Part shown: positions 49,534-58,756 of the stretch, in pieces
How positions within the stretch are numbered: position 1 is the stretch's first letter
Layout of the letters: every line of letters starts with the position of its first letter
Notes under the pieces: model-generated
The model's database searches: none
Seen by the model: the letters and a program-made list of their open reading frames with translations, nothing else
What the model was told of the DNA's origin: nothing
Program-made: the position numbers and the translations under genes
NCBI RefSeq assembly: GCF_019795155.1
Contig: NZ_JAILYN010000005.1
Location: 1-64,000 of the forward strand
Length of the DNA: 64,000 nucleotides
Origin: Marinobacterium arenosum
GTDB taxonomy: Bacteria > Pseudomonadota > Gammaproteobacteria > Pseudomonadales > Balneatricaceae
Direction: 5' to 3'

Positions 49534-51003
49534 ATGAAATTTATTGCCAAACTGTTCCCCGAAATTGCCGTCAAGAGCCGCCCGGTTCGCAAGCGCCTGA
49601 TCGCGCGTCTGCAGAACAACCTCAACGTGATGCTGCGTCGAATCGATGAGGGGATCAAGGTCAGCGGTCACTGGGACAAGGTCGAAGTCAGCTGTGACGG
49701 TGACGATGCCCAGCTGCGTGAGCAGATCGTCGACCTGATGGGGCGCACGCCGGGGATCCAGTATTTCATCGAGGTGCAGGAGTTTCCGCTCGGTGATTTC
49801 GACAACGCTTTCCAACTGACCCGCCAGTTCTACGCCGAAGCGCTTAAGGGCAAGACCTTTAAGGTGCGCGTCAAGCGCAGCGGTAAGCACGAATTCACCT
49901 CTATCGACCTGGAGCGCTACGTGGGCGGCGGTTTGCGTCAGCACACCGAAGCCAAGGGGGTCGACGTTCATAAGCCGGACCTCTATGTCGACCTGGAGGT
50001 GCGCAACGACAAGCTCTATATCATTACCGATCGCCACCCCGGCCAGGGCGGCTACCCGCTTGGCAGCCAGGATGCCGTGGTGTCGCTGATCTCCGGCGGT
50101 TTCGACTCCATCGTCGCCAGCTATATGACCATGCGGCGTGGCTGCAAAACCCATTTCCTGTTCTTCAACCTTGGCGGCAAGGCGCACGAGATCGGCGTCA
50201 AGCAGGTAGCGCTCTACCTGTGGCAGAAATACGGCTCCAGCGCGCGGGTCAAGTTCATCACCGTGCCGTTCGAAGAGGTGGTCGGTGAGATCCTGCAGAG
50301 CGTCCACCACTCCCACATGGGGGTGGTGCTGAAGCGGATGATGATGCGGGCCGGTGAGAAGGTGGCCGAGCGTATCGGTGCCCATGCGCTGGTGACCGGC
50401 GAGAGTGTCGCTCAGGTATCCAGCCAGACGCTGCCGAACCTGGCGCTGATCGACGCGGCTACCGAGACCTTGGTATTGCGGCCGCTGGTGACCATGGATA
50501 AGCAGGATATCATCGACAAGGCGACCGAGATCGGCACCTACGATTTCGCCAAGTCGATGCCGGAGTTCTGTGGCGTGATCTCCGATCGGCCGACCACCCA
50601 TGCCAAGCGTGATCGCCTGGAGCAGGAGGAGGAGGGTTTCGACTTCGAGGTGTTGCAACGGGCGCTGGAGCAGACCCAGGTGATTAGCATCGACGAGATC
50701 GTCGAGGATGTGAACGTAAATGCCCAGGTTGAGGCGCTGACCAAAGTCGCGGCTAACCAGGTGATCGTCGACGTGCGCCATCCTCATGAGGCGGAGCGCA
50801 AGCCGCTGAACCTGCCGGGCTGTGAGGTGTTGACAATCCCGTTCTTTAAGTTGGACAGTGAATTTGCCGGCCTCGACCCGACCAAGGAGTACCTGCTGTA
50901 TTGCGAGAAGGGCGTGATGAGCCAGATGCATGCCCAGCAGCTGCAGGATAAAGGGCATTTGAATGTTAAGGTCTATCGCCCGGATGGTGACGGCAAGGCA
51001 TGA
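49534..51003 (+). CDS. thiI: tRNA 4-thiouridine synthetase / thiazole sulfur carrier ThiI
   Basis: 489 residues from the ATG at 49534. Makes s4U8 in tRNA and delivers sulfur to thiamine synthesis. N-terminal ferredoxin-like and THUMP domains (1-170), PP-loop SGGFDS at 187-192, and a C-terminal rhodanese domain whose active Cys is in LLYCEKGVMSQ. Having that domain and Cys marks it as the bifunctional type known from Escherichia coli. It stands alone after the tRNA cluster. Confidence 0.95.
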   Translation: MKFIAKLFPEIAVKSRPVRKRLIARLQNNLNVMLRRIDEGIKVSGHWDKVEVSCDGDDAQLREQIVDLMGRTPGIQYFIEVQEFPLGDFDNAFQLTRQFYAEALKGKTFKVRVKRSGKHEFTSIDLERYVGGGLRQHTEAKGVDVHKPDLYVDLEVRNDKLYIITDRHPGQGGYPLGSQDAVVSLISGGFDSIVASYMTMRRGCKTHFLFFNLGGKAHEIGVKQVALYLWQKYGSSARVKFITVPFEEVVGEILQSVHHSHMGVVLKRMMMRAGEKVAERIGAHALVTGESVAQVSSQTLPNLALIDAATETLVLRPLVTMDKQDIIDKATEIGTYDFAKSMPEFCGVISDRPTTHAKRDRLEQEEEGFDFEVLQRALEQTQVISIDEIVEDVNVNAQVEALTKVAANQVIVDVRHPHEAERKPLNLPGCEVLTIPFFKLDSEFAGLDPTKEYLLYCEKGVMSQMHAQQLQDKGHLNVKVYRPDGDGKA

Positions 51004-51026
51004 CGCCTTGGCGACACTTGATGGTT

Positions 51027-51040
51027 TATTGTCGACAATA
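51027..51040. promoter_or_regulatory. 14-bp palindrome, candidate operator upstream of oadGAB
   Basis: TATTGTCGACAATA is a perfect palindrome in an AT-rich non-coding stretch of 213 bp. Its half-site TATTGTC recurs at 51059-51065, 32 bp (about three helical turns) away. Shape and length fit a dimeric regulator, for example of the GntR family; which one is unknown. Confidence 0.5.
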
Positions 51041-51216
51041 TCCCCGGTTTAATGGTCATATTGTCTAAATTAGCAGCGGTTTTATTGCCTGTGGTTGGCT
51101 TTTCAGGTTTAATTGTGAGCCATTTACAACCTTAACCTCGCGGCCGTTGTCGGCATTTTTGTGACCGATCGCGACCGTTTGCACGGGTTTTGATCAATAA
51201 ATAGGAGCCCCTCAAG

Positions 51217-51456
51217 ATGGATAATCTCTTCTCAGAAGGCCTCAACCTGATGGTCTTCGGTATGGGATTTGTCTTCGTCTTCCTGACCCTGCTTGTCTTC
51301 GCTACCGGCATCATGTCCAAGGTGGTTGGCAAGTATGCGCCCGAGCCGCAGCCAAAAGCGGCGGCACCGAAGGCGGCGAAGCCGGCTGCAGCCAGTAGTA
51401 GTAATGATGAGCTGATCGCAGTGATGACTGCAGCTGTTCATAAGTACCGCTCCTGA
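51217..51456 (+). CDS. oadG: oxaloacetate decarboxylase gamma chain
   Basis: 79 residues. One membrane helix (about 9-31: LNLMVFGMGFVFVFLTLLVFATG), then a Pro/Ala/Lys-rich linker (40-60) and a C-terminal AVMTAAVHKYR that binds the alpha subunit and zinc in the family. Small OadG scaffolds the Na+ pump. AGGAG lies 10 nt before the ATG. First gene of oadGAB; the interval to oadA is 62 nt. Confidence 0.93.
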   Translation: MDNLFSEGLNLMVFGMGFVFVFLTLLVFATGIMSKVVGKYAPEPQPKAAAPKAAKPAAASSSNDELIAVMTAAVHKYRS

Positions 51457-51518
51457 GCCGACAGACGGCAGATTAGAAAAGAATAAACTTGCATTAAATT
51501 GACAGAAGGCCATTACCC

Positions 51519-53303
51519 ATGTCCGACGCAAAGAAACCTCTGGGCATTACCGACGTAGTACTGCGCGACGCACACCAGTCGCTGTTTGCTACGCGTATGC
51601 GCGTGGAAGACATGCTCCCGATCGCCGAGAAGCTGGATAAAGTCGGCTTCTGGTCCCTGGAGAGCTGGGGCGGTGCGACATTTGATTCCTGCATCCGCTT
51701 TATCGGCGAAGACCCCTGGGAACGCATCCGTTTGCTGAAGCAGGCGATGCCGAACACCAAGCAGCAGATGCTGCTGCGTGGTCAGAACCTGCTGGGCTAT
51801 CGTCACTATGCTGACGATGTCGTCAACAAATTCGTTGAGCGTGCCGCTACCAACGGCGTTGATGTGTTCCGTATCTTCGATGCGATGAACGACCCGCGTA
51901 ACCTGGAAACCGCCATCAAGGCGGTCAAGGCGACCGGCAAGCACGCTCAAGGCACCATCTCCTTCACCAAGAGCCCGGTACACACCACCGATATGTGGGT
52001 GGAGTATGCCAAGACGCTGGAGGATATGGGCGCCGAGTCGATCGCGATCAAGGATATGTCCGGTATCCTGACACCGTACGACGCCTTTGATCTGGTATCC
52101 CGCCTGAAGGCGCAGACCGATCTGGAAGTGCAGTTGCATGCACATGCGACCTCCGGGTTGTCCGACATGACCATCCTGAAGGCGGTGGAAGCCGGTATCG
52201 ACCGTGTCGATACAGCAATCTCCTCCATGTCCATGACCTACGGTCATACGGCCACCGAATCTGTGGTGGCGGCGCTGGCGGGTACCGACCGTGATACCGG
52301 GCTGGACCTGAACATGCTGGAGGAGATTGCCGCTTACTTCCGTGCAGTGCGCAAGAAATACGCCAAGTTCGAAGGCTCTCTGCGCGGTACCGACTCCCGT
52401 ATCCTGGTGGCTCAGGTGCCGGGCGGTATGCTGACCAACATGGAGAACCAGCTCAAGGAGCAGGGCGCGGCGGACAAATTTGACGAAGTGCTGGCCGAGA
52501 TTCCGCGTGTGCGTGAAGATCTGGGCTGGATCCCGCTGGTCACCCCGACCTCCCAGATCGTGGGAACCCAGGCGGTGATCAATGTGTTGATGGGCGAGCG
52601 TTACAAGACCATCTCCAAAGAGGTTCAGGGCATCCTCAAAGGCGAATACGGTGCCGCGCCGGCGTCATATAACGCCGAGCTTCAGGCACGAGTGCTGGAT
52701 GGTGGCGAAGCGATCACCTGCCGCCCGGCGGATCTGCTAGAGCCTGAGCTGGACAAGCTGGTCGACGAGCTGCGCGCAACCTCCAACGAGAAAGGCGTTC
52801 AGCTGATGGCCGGTGAGAACGAGATCGATGACGTTCTGACCTACGCTCTGTTCCCGCAGATCGGCCTGAAATTCCTGGAAAACCGTGGTAACCCCGACGC
52901 ATTTGAACCTGCACCGACACTAGAGGACGCACAAGCAATGGCTGCACCGAAGAAATCCGGCCCGGAAGTCTACACCATCTCCGTTAACGGTCAGAACTAC
53001 GTGGTACAGGTCACCGAAGGTGGCGATATCTCTGCGGTAGCACCTGCTGCTCCGGCCGCGGCGGCTCCGGCTGCTGCTCCGGCGGCCGATGCGGAAGCCG
53101 TGGCGGCGCCGCTGGCGGGCAACATCTGGAAAGTTCAGGTAGCGGCTGGCCAGGCGGTACAGGAAGGTGACGTACTGGTGATCCTCGAAGCGATGAAGAT
53201 GGAAACCGAAGTGCGTGCCGCGCGTGCCGGTACCGTATCCACCGTGGATGTTAAGGAAGGTGACGCCGTACAGGTTGGCGACAGCCTACTGACTCTGGCG
53301 TAA
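51519..53303 (+). CDS. oadA: oxaloacetate decarboxylase alpha chain (biotin-carrying)
   Basis: 594 residues. Carboxyltransferase barrel ([14 protein letters not shown] at the N-terminus with the metal-binding Asp, and LHAHATSG for the His pair), PYC_OADA domain, an Ala/Pro linker at about 510-530 and a C-terminal biotinyl domain with EAMKMET; the biotinylated Lys is K560. Moves the carboxyl group of oxaloacetate to biotin for decarboxylation by OadB. AGAAGG precedes the ATG. High codon bias suggests strong expression. Confidence 0.97.
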   Translation: MSDAKKPLGITDVVLRDAHQSLFATRMRVEDMLPIAEKLDKVGFWSLESWGGATFDSCIRFIGEDPWERIRLLKQAMPNTKQQMLLRGQNLLGYRHYADDVVNKFVERAATNGVDVFRIFDAMNDPRNLETAIKAVKATGKHAQGTISFTKSPVHTTDMWVEYAKTLEDMGAESIAIKDMSGILTPYDAFDLVSRLKAQTDLEVQLHAHATSGLSDMTILKAVEAGIDRVDTAISSMSMTYGHTATESVVAALAGTDRDTGLDLNMLEEIAAYFRAVRKKYAKFEGSLRGTDSRILVAQVPGGMLTNMENQLKEQGAADKFDEVLAEIPRVREDLGWIPLVTPTSQIVGTQAVINVLMGERYKTISKEVQGILKGEYGAAPASYNAELQARVLDGGEAITCRPADLLEPELDKLVDELRATSNEKGVQLMAGENEIDDVLTYALFPQIGLKFLENRGNPDAFEPAPTLEDAQAMAAPKKSGPEVYTISVNGQNYVVQVTEGGDISAVAPAAPAAAAPAAAPAADAEAVAAPLAGNIWKVQVAAGQAVQEGDVLVILEAMKMETEVRAARAGTVSTVDVKEGDAVQVGDSLLTLA

Positions 53304-53316
53304 GGGCAGCTTCTCC

Positions 53317-54618
53317 ATGGAAAAATTGCTAGAACTCTGGCAGGCCTCCGGCATCTACAACATGGCGCCGGGCCAGCTGGTTATGATTCTGGTTGGCCTG
53401 TTGCTGCTGTTCCTGGCCATCCGTAAAAACTTTGAGCCATTGCTGCTGGTTCCGATCGGCTTTGGTGGCGTCCTCGCCAATATCCCGGAAGCGGGCCTGG
53501 CATTTTCTGCAGTGGAAAATGCCGTGCACTTCGCCAAGCCGGAAGTGATGCAGGCGATGGCTAATGCGTTGAGTATCACCTCGACCGATCCACACGATCT
53601 GCTGCACGCCTACCATGGCGCCAGCGCTGCCGCGCATGATGCGGCGGTCAATGTGGCGAAGGACGGTGGTTACAGCAACGGTATGCTGTACAACTTCTAC
53701 ACGGTGGCGATCGCCTCCGGTGCGGCGCCGCTGCTGATCTTCATGGGCGTTGGTGCGATGACCGACTTTGGTCCGCTGCTGGCCAACCCCAAAACCCTGT
53801 TCCTGGGGGCGGCGGCTCAGTTCGGTATCTTTGCGACCGTGCTGGGTGCGGTGGGGCTGAGCGTACTCGGCATCATGGATTTCAGTATCCAGGATGCCGC
53901 CGCGATCGGTATCATCGGTGGCGCCGACGGTCCGACGGCGATCTACGTTGCCAGCCTGCTGGCACCGCAGTTGCTGGGCGCGATCGCAGTAGCCGCGTAC
54001 TCCTACATGGCGCTGGTACCGATGATTCAGCCGCCGATCATGCGCGCCCTGACCACCGAGCAGGAGCGTAAGATCGCGATGGTTCAGCTGCGTCATGTCA
54101 GCAAGACCGAGAAGATCATGTTCCCGATCCTGCTGCTGGTACTGGTGGCTCTGCTGCTGCCGGATGCCGCGCCGCTGCTGGGTATGTTCTGCTTCGGTAA
54201 CCTGATGCGCGAGTGTGGCGTGGTCGACCGTCTGAGCGATACCGCTCAGAATGCGCTGATCAACATCGTCACCATCTTCCTGGGCCTGTCGGTCGGCTCC
54301 AAGCTGTCCGCCGACAAGTTCCTGGACGTGGAAACGCTGGGTATCCTGGTGCTGGGTATCGTTGCCTTCGGTATCGGTACTGCTTGTGGCGTGCTGATGG
54401 CCAAGGCGATGAACAAGATGGCCGGCGGTAATGCGATCAACCCGCTGATCGGCTCGGCCGGTGTATCGGCGGTACCGATGGCCGCCCGGGTATCCAACAA
54501 GCTTGGCCTGGAGGCCAACCCGCAGAACTTCCTGCTGATGCATGCGATGGGCCCGAACGTGGCCGGCGTTATCGGCTCGGCGGTTGCTGCCGGTGTGATG
54601 ATCAAGTTCGTCGGCTGA
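53317..54618 (+). CDS. oadB: oxaloacetate decarboxylase beta chain, Na+ pump
   Basis: 433 residues, about nine membrane helices. Decarboxylates carboxybiotin and exports Na+. Family blocks: [43 protein letters not shown] (with the key Asp), [15 protein letters not shown] and the C-terminal [21 protein letters not shown]. Follows oadA by 13 nt and is closed by a strong terminator. No citrate or malate pathway genes are adjacent, so the physiological source of oxaloacetate cannot be told here. Confidence 0.97.
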   Translation: MEKLLELWQASGIYNMAPGQLVMILVGLLLLFLAIRKNFEPLLLVPIGFGGVLANIPEAGLAFSAVENAVHFAKPEVMQAMANALSITSTDPHDLLHAYHGASAAAHDAAVNVAKDGGYSNGMLYNFYTVAIASGAAPLLIFMGVGAMTDFGPLLANPKTLFLGAAAQFGIFATVLGAVGLSVLGIMDFSIQDAAAIGIIGGADGPTAIYVASLLAPQLLGAIAVAAYSYMALVPMIQPPIMRALTTEQERKIAMVQLRHVSKTEKIMFPILLLVLVALLLPDAAPLLGMFCFGNLMRECGVVDRLSDTAQNALINIVTIFLGLSVGSKLSADKFLDVETLGILVLGIVAFGIGTACGVLMAKAMNKMAGGNAINPLIGSAGVSAVPMAARVSNKLGLEANPQNFLLMHAMGPNVAGVIGSAVAAGVMIKFVG

Positions 54619-54637
54619 TCGGTCGACCTGGCGACAT

Positions 54638-54667
54638 AAAAAAGGCTGCCCGGAGGCAGCCTTTTTT
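54638..54667. terminator. bidirectional terminator between oadB and the convergent HDAC-family gene
   Basis: Seven-bp GC-rich stem (54644-54650 with 54655-54661) flanked by six A on the left and six T on the right, loop CGGA. The symmetry allows use by both oadB and the gene at 54760 on the other strand. Confidence 0.9.
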
Positions 54668-54759
54668 CGTAGTGGACAGTGTTGAGTTTACAGTTCACAG
54701 AACGTTGCTATCGCGCACCGCTGGCGCAACCGGGTGTTACTGGAGACTGTTAACTCCTC

Positions 54760-55683
54760 TTAATGCCCGGCCAGCACTTCCAGGTGTGCCTGTACGCTGA
54801 ACGCCAGCGCCACCGGGTTGTAGCCGCCCTCCAGCATCGAAACCAGCCGCCCCTGGCAGCTGCTGCGGGCGATATCCATCAACACCTGGGTGACCCAGCG
54901 GTAGTCCTCCTCGGTCAGCATCAGGTCGGCCATCGGGTCTTCCTGGTGGGCATCGAAACCCGCCGAGATGAACAGCATGTCGGGCCGGTGCGCGTGCAAT
55001 GCCGGTACCACATGGTTCTCGATCAACCGGCGGAACACCCGGCCGTCGCTGTTGGCCTCCATCGGGCAGTTGACGATATTGCCGCGCCGGATGTCGGCAT
55101 AACGCTCCGGGTAGAAGGGGTGCTGGAAGGTGGAGCAGACCAGCACCTCGGGCAGGTCCTTGAATATATCGACGGTGCCGTTGCCGTGGTGGACGTCGAA
55201 GTCGACGATCGCCACCCGGTTGATGCCCGGCTGCTGCAGCGCATGCATAGCGGCGATCGCCACGTTGTTGTAGAAGCAGAAGCCCATCGGGATGTTGTGT
55301 TCGGCATGGTGGCCGGGCGGTCGTACCGCGCAGAAGGCGTTGTCGGCCCGGCCGGCCAGCACCCGGTTGACCGCCAGGATACCGGCACCCGCCGCCAGAT
55401 CAGCGGCCTGCAGGGAGTCAGGGCAGAGCGCGGTATCTTCATCGGTGTAGACGACACCCGCTTCCGGCAGCTTCATCTCCAGCCGCTTCTGGTGCAGCTT
55501 GGCGTGGGCCAGCTGGATCTGCTGTGCGGTCACCGGCACCGCTTCGAACTGCTCCAGCTCCTGCAGCAGGCCGGTTTTTTCCAATACCTTGCGGATTGCC
55601 AGCAGCCGTACCGGGCTTTCCGGGTGCTCCGGTCCCATATTGTGCAGTCCACAGTCCTGGTGGCTGATGTACGCAGTTGTCAT
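54760..55683 (-). CDS. histone deacetylase family (class II-like) deacetylase
   Basis: 307 residues, a single arginase/deacetylase-fold domain. Catalytic and zinc residues visible: the His pair in RPPGHHAEHN, Asp-x-His in VDFDVHHGNGT, the second Asp in SAGFDAHQEDP, and the Tyr-containing GGYN near the end. Bacterial members act on acetylated polyamines, acetoin-utilisation targets or lysine residues; substrate here is not known. The start Met begins HQDCGLHNMGPEHPESPVR-type N-terminus; AAGGA lies 11 nt upstream. Monocistronic and convergent with oadB. Confidence 0.9.
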   Translation of the reverse strand: MTTAYISHQDCGLHNMGPEHPESPVRLLAIRKVLEKTGLLQELEQFEAVPVTAQQIQLAHAKLHQKRLEMKLPEAGVVYTDEDTALCPDSLQAADLAAGAGILAVNRVLAGRADNAFCAVRPPGHHAEHNIPMGFCFYNNVAIAAMHALQQPGINRVAIVDFDVHHGNGTVDIFKDLPEVLVCSTFQHPFYPERYADIRRGNIVNCPMEANSDGRVFRRLIENHVVPALHAHRPDMLFISAGFDAHQEDPMADLMLTEEDYRWVTQVLMDIARSSCQGRLVSMLEGGYNPVALAFSVQAHLEVLAGH

Positions 55684-55884
55684 ATTTATTATGTCCTTAT
55701 GCTTCGAATCTGGCGCGCTGGCTGGTAACTGTACCGACGGCAGGTGTTTTCTGTTGCAGATGGCTAGCCGGCCGGACCGGCGGGTCGCAGATTCGCTCTA
55801 GTCCCAGTGTAATGAAATCGGCGCTCCGCAGGTGTTAGTCATAGGTCGTAGCCGTGCTGTCGAGGTGCCGAAGGTGGCATTCGA
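55684..55884. other. non-coding region upstream of the deacetylase
   Basis: I see no gene here on either strand: open frames lack a ribosome binding site and family-like composition. It should hold the promoter of the deacetylase gene on the minus strand. Confidence 0.55.
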
Positions 55885-55898
55885 TTGATCTGAATCAT
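55885..55898 (+). promoter_or_regulatory. FNR/Anr-like box
   Basis: TTGAT-CTGA-ATCAT matches nine of the ten fixed positions of the FNR/Anr consensus TTGAT-N4-ATCAA. Its centre (55891.5) is 29.5 nt before a TAGCAT -10-like hexamer (55921-55926), the geometry of a class II activated promoter with the start near 55933. Confidence 0.5.
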
Positions 55899-55932
55899 AC
55901 GCGGGGGCGCAAGCCGGCTATAGCATAACCCT

Positions 55933-55990
55933 ACAGCATAGAACTGTCTTAGCACCGAGTGTCTCACCCTACACCCGGTGCTTTTTTTTG
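55933..55990 (+). ncRNA. candidate small RNA ending in an orphan terminator
   Basis: A start near 55933 is predicted from the FNR-like box and -10. The segment ends in a strong intrinsic terminator although no plus-strand gene precedes it. The 8-mer ACCCTACA occurs twice, at 55928-55935 and at 55966-55973, the second spanning the C-rich terminator loop. Such loops act as seeds against GGGU-containing ribosome binding sites in known small RNAs. Existence and 5' end are inference. Confidence 0.35.
55951..55989 (+). terminator. strong intrinsic terminator without an upstream coding gene
   Basis: Stem of 7 bp (55951-55957 with 55976-55982), one mismatch, 4 more bp (55959-55962 with 55971-55974), an 8-nt loop CTCACCCT, then eight T. 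The only coding gene to the left is on the minus strand. Confidence 0.85.
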
Positions 55991-56232
55991 GTTTATTTTC
56001 GCGGTCGTTATCGATCAGCGGCAAAGAGTGAAAATTCCGGTTTCCGGTGGTGTGCGGCATGACCGTAAAACGGTGCGTCGCGCATAGGTGGCAAGAGCAC
56101 CGTCCCTCCAAGAGCCATAGAACGTTGCAGGTGCTATCGTTGCCGGTCGCCCGAGCATATACGTTTTGGCGATGAGCAACTATCATAAGCGATTAGCAAG
56201 TATTCCTGTGTTTAGTTCATAAGGCCTCTCTA

Positions 56233-57867
56233 GTGGTTAGGAAAACCCCGTCTGTAGTGGATTATTCGTCCAAGAATGTTCTGCTGATCGAAAGCAGCGG
56301 TAACATGCGCTCGACGATTGTCTACATGTTGCGCAGCCTCGGGGTGCAGAATATCAAGGCGATCACCATCAACAGCCGGGTGTTTGTCGAGATAGCCGAG
56401 AGTCGCTACGACGTTATCCTGCTTGGCCACAATAATCGCGAGTCGGTCGGCGGTATCCAGATTCTTGAGGAAGCGCGCTTTCGCGGGGTGATGAGGCCGA
56501 GTGTCGCCTGGTTGTTCATGACCGGGGACGCCTCCCAGGAGCTGATCCTGCACGCGATCGACAGTAAACCGGATGCAGTGGTGACAAAACCGTTCAGCGT
56601 CGACGAGTTGAAGCGCCGGCTGGATGGTGTGTTGCGGCGCAAGGCGATGTTCCACCAGATCGAAGAGGCGATCGAGCGGGAGGACTGGGAAGAGGCGCTA
56701 CTGCGCTGCGAACGTGATTTCTCGCCGACCATGGATACCTACGGCCAAGCCCAGGTCATCAAGGCTGAGATGCTGGCCCGTCTCAATCAGCACCAGGAGG
56801 CGCTGCAGGTGCTGGAGGAGGCGTACTGGCGCCGGCAGGACAAGGAGGTGGCGTTCGCCTGGGCCAGGCTGGCACTGGAGATGGAGCGCTACGAGGTCGC
56901 CCGCGACCTGTTGCTCGACCTTATTCAGCGTCACCCGCTGTTGATCGCCGCCTATGATCTGCTGGCCGAGGTGCACGAGTGCCTCGGTGACACGGAGGCC
57001 GCATTGGAGGCGCTACAGGAGGCGACCGCCCGGGCACCGATGGGGATCCCCCGCCAGATGCGCCTTGGCCGCACGGCGACCCAGACCGGCCGCTACGATC
57101 TGGCCAGCGGCGCCTATCAGAAATCGATCATATTGGGCCGGCACAGCTGCTATCGGTCGCCGGAGCCGTACCTGCGACTGGCTAACATCCGACGTCTGGA
57201 GTTGAACGGGGCCACCGGTCGGCAAAGGGATAGCCTTGCCGGTGGTATCGAGCAGTTGCTGGTCAATGCCCAGTCCAAATTTCCGCGTGATAGGGAGCTG
57301 GAGGTCAGGGCGGCACTGCTGCGGGCCGAGATGTACAAGGAGCTTGGCGATAGCCTTAATACCAAGAAGTTCCAGGAAGCCGCGCAGATGTACAACCAGG
57401 AGTTGGAGCAACCGCTCGACCTGGAGCGGGAACGACTCGACGTCACCGGCGACAAGGTGCCGGTACTGGAACCGGTGGCTCAGCCGATCGAGCCGTCACC
57501 GGAATCGGCGCCGCAGGGCCAGCCGGGCCAGGACCCGATGATGAGCCAGAAGGTCAACCGGCAGGGGGTCAAGCAGTACCTGGCCGGCAAGCTGGTTCAG
57601 GCCATCAAGCACTTCACCCTGGCGATCGACTACGACCGCAACAACGCCTATGCGCTGCTTAACCTGGCCCAGTTATTTCTGGAAACGGCACGGGACAGCC
57701 AGCAGAATCGTGACGAGCGGCTGAAGATGGCCGACCGTTATCTGAAGCTGACCAAGTTGCTGGACCTCGACGACAGCGCCGGGCAGAAAGCGGAGCTGCT
57801 GGCGGAGCTGTTGGCCGCTGGCGTGGAGCAACTGCCAGACGGCTCGCTCGGCGCCCTGTTGCGCTGA
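56233..57867 (+). CDS. pseudo-receiver domain fused to TPR repeats
   Basis: 544 residues from a GTG with AAGG 8 nt upstream. Residues 14-135 have the CheY-like receiver pattern: NVLLIESSGNMRSTIVYMLRSLG, a hydrophobic strand VILLG and VVTKPFS. The switch Thr (T97) and Lys (K119) are kept, but the phosphoacceptor Asp is Gly65 (LLGHNN) and the acidic pair is reduced to E20-S21, so ordinary phosphorylation looks impossible. Residues about 140-400 and 450-530 are tetratricopeptide repeats (for example ALLNLAQLFLETAR), separated by a Pro/Gln-rich linker near 415-435. A protein-interaction scaffold is likely; pathway unknown. Monocistronic. Confidence 0.85.
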   Translation: MVRKTPSVVDYSSKNVLLIESSGNMRSTIVYMLRSLGVQNIKAITINSRVFVEIAESRYDVILLGHNNRESVGGIQILEEARFRGVMRPSVAWLFMTGDASQELILHAIDSKPDAVVTKPFSVDELKRRLDGVLRRKAMFHQIEEAIEREDWEEALLRCERDFSPTMDTYGQAQVIKAEMLARLNQHQEALQVLEEAYWRRQDKEVAFAWARLALEMERYEVARDLLLDLIQRHPLLIAAYDLLAEVHECLGDTEAALEALQEATARAPMGIPRQMRLGRTATQTGRYDLASGAYQKSIILGRHSCYRSPEPYLRLANIRRLELNGATGRQRDSLAGGIEQLLVNAQSKFPRDRELEVRAALLRAEMYKELGDSLNTKKFQEAAQMYNQELEQPLDLERERLDVTGDKVPVLEPVAQPIEPSPESAPQGQPGQDPMMSQKVNRQGVKQYLAGKLVQAIKHFTLAIDYDRNNAYALLNLAQLFLETARDSQQNRDERLKMADRYLKLTKLLDLDDSAGQKAELLAELLAAGVEQLPDGSLGALLR

Positions 57868-58001
57868 CGGCCAGTTTGGCACCAGTCCTGAGTTATCCAG
57901 GCCAGGTTGGTCGGCGGGCAGCGGTTCGCAACGGTTCTTTCCCGCTTGGCTGCCCTATGGGACTGGCGTATAGTGCCTGCTGACGATTGTAGTTGGATGT
58001 T

Positions 58002-58709
58002 ATGACCTGCCTCACCAGCTTTCCGCGGCGTCCCTTCCGGGCCCGCGGCTCGAATGTCGAGCGCTGCGGCCACTGCCTGTTGACGCCGCGCACCTGTATC
58101 TGTGAATTCCGCTTTCTGCACCATGCCCAGGCGCGCTTCTGCCTGCTGATGCATCGCAAGGAACAGTACAAGCCCACCAATACCGGCCGCCTGATTGGCG
58201 ATGTGATCGCCAATACCGAACAGCTTGAATGGCAGCGTACGGCGCCTGGCGAACGTTTGGCCCGGTTGCTGGACGACCCCACGCTGGCGCCCCATATCGT
58301 CTTCCCGCCGGCGGAGGATTATCGTCACCGGATGGTTAGCCGGCCGGTCGACGACGGCCGTATCCCGCTGTTTATTTTGCCGGACGGTACCTGGCGGCAG
58401 GCCCGGCGGATTTTCCGCCACAGCCGCTATCTGGATCAGCTGCCGGTGATCTCGCCGCAGCAGCAGCTGTTGAGCCGCTATCATCTGCGTAAGAAGATCG
58501 AACCGGATCAACTCTGTACAGCGGAGGTGGCAGCTGCCATGCTCGATCAGATAGGGGATCCCCGTTCAGCCCGGTTGCTGGACGCGTATTTTGATATTTT
58601 TAACGAACACTACCGTGCCTCACGGCTGACCCGGCCGCTGAACCCCGAACAACCGGCCAAGCAGCTGATCCGGGCGTTACAACGGGGCGAATGGCCTGCA
58701 GCGGGTTGA
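58002..58709 (+). CDS. tapT: DTW-domain tRNA-uridine aminocarboxypropyltransferase
   Basis: 235 residues from the ATG at 58002 with GGA upstream. TapT (YfiP) uses S-adenosylmethionine to make acp3U at position 47 of tRNA. The DTW hallmark DGTWRQARRI lies at about 127-136, preceded by a Cys cluster C-x2-C-x6-C-x-C (RCGHCLLTPRTCIC) and LLMHRKEQYKPTNTGRL, all typical. FNEHYRASR near the C-terminus also fits. Closest annotated neighbour is rnr 47 nt downstream, perhaps cotranscribed. Confidence 0.85.
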   Translation: MTCLTSFPRRPFRARGSNVERCGHCLLTPRTCICEFRFLHHAQARFCLLMHRKEQYKPTNTGRLIGDVIANTEQLEWQRTAPGERLARLLDDPTLAPHIVFPPAEDYRHRMVSRPVDDGRIPLFILPDGTWRQARRIFRHSRYLDQLPVISPQQQLLSRYHLRKKIEPDQLCTAEVAAAMLDQIGDPRSARLLDAYFDIFNEHYRASRLTRPLNPEQPAKQLIRALQRGEWPAAG

Positions 58710-58756
58710 GGTAGACGGATGCGGTCGCGTTCCGGCCGCCTGAATGGAATGGAGCT

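Noticed and set aside
55839-56186. 115-codon minus-strand frame in the intergenic region before the pseudo-receiver gene
   Set aside because: No family-like sequence or ribosome binding site, and it runs across the strong plus-strand terminator and FNR-like box.
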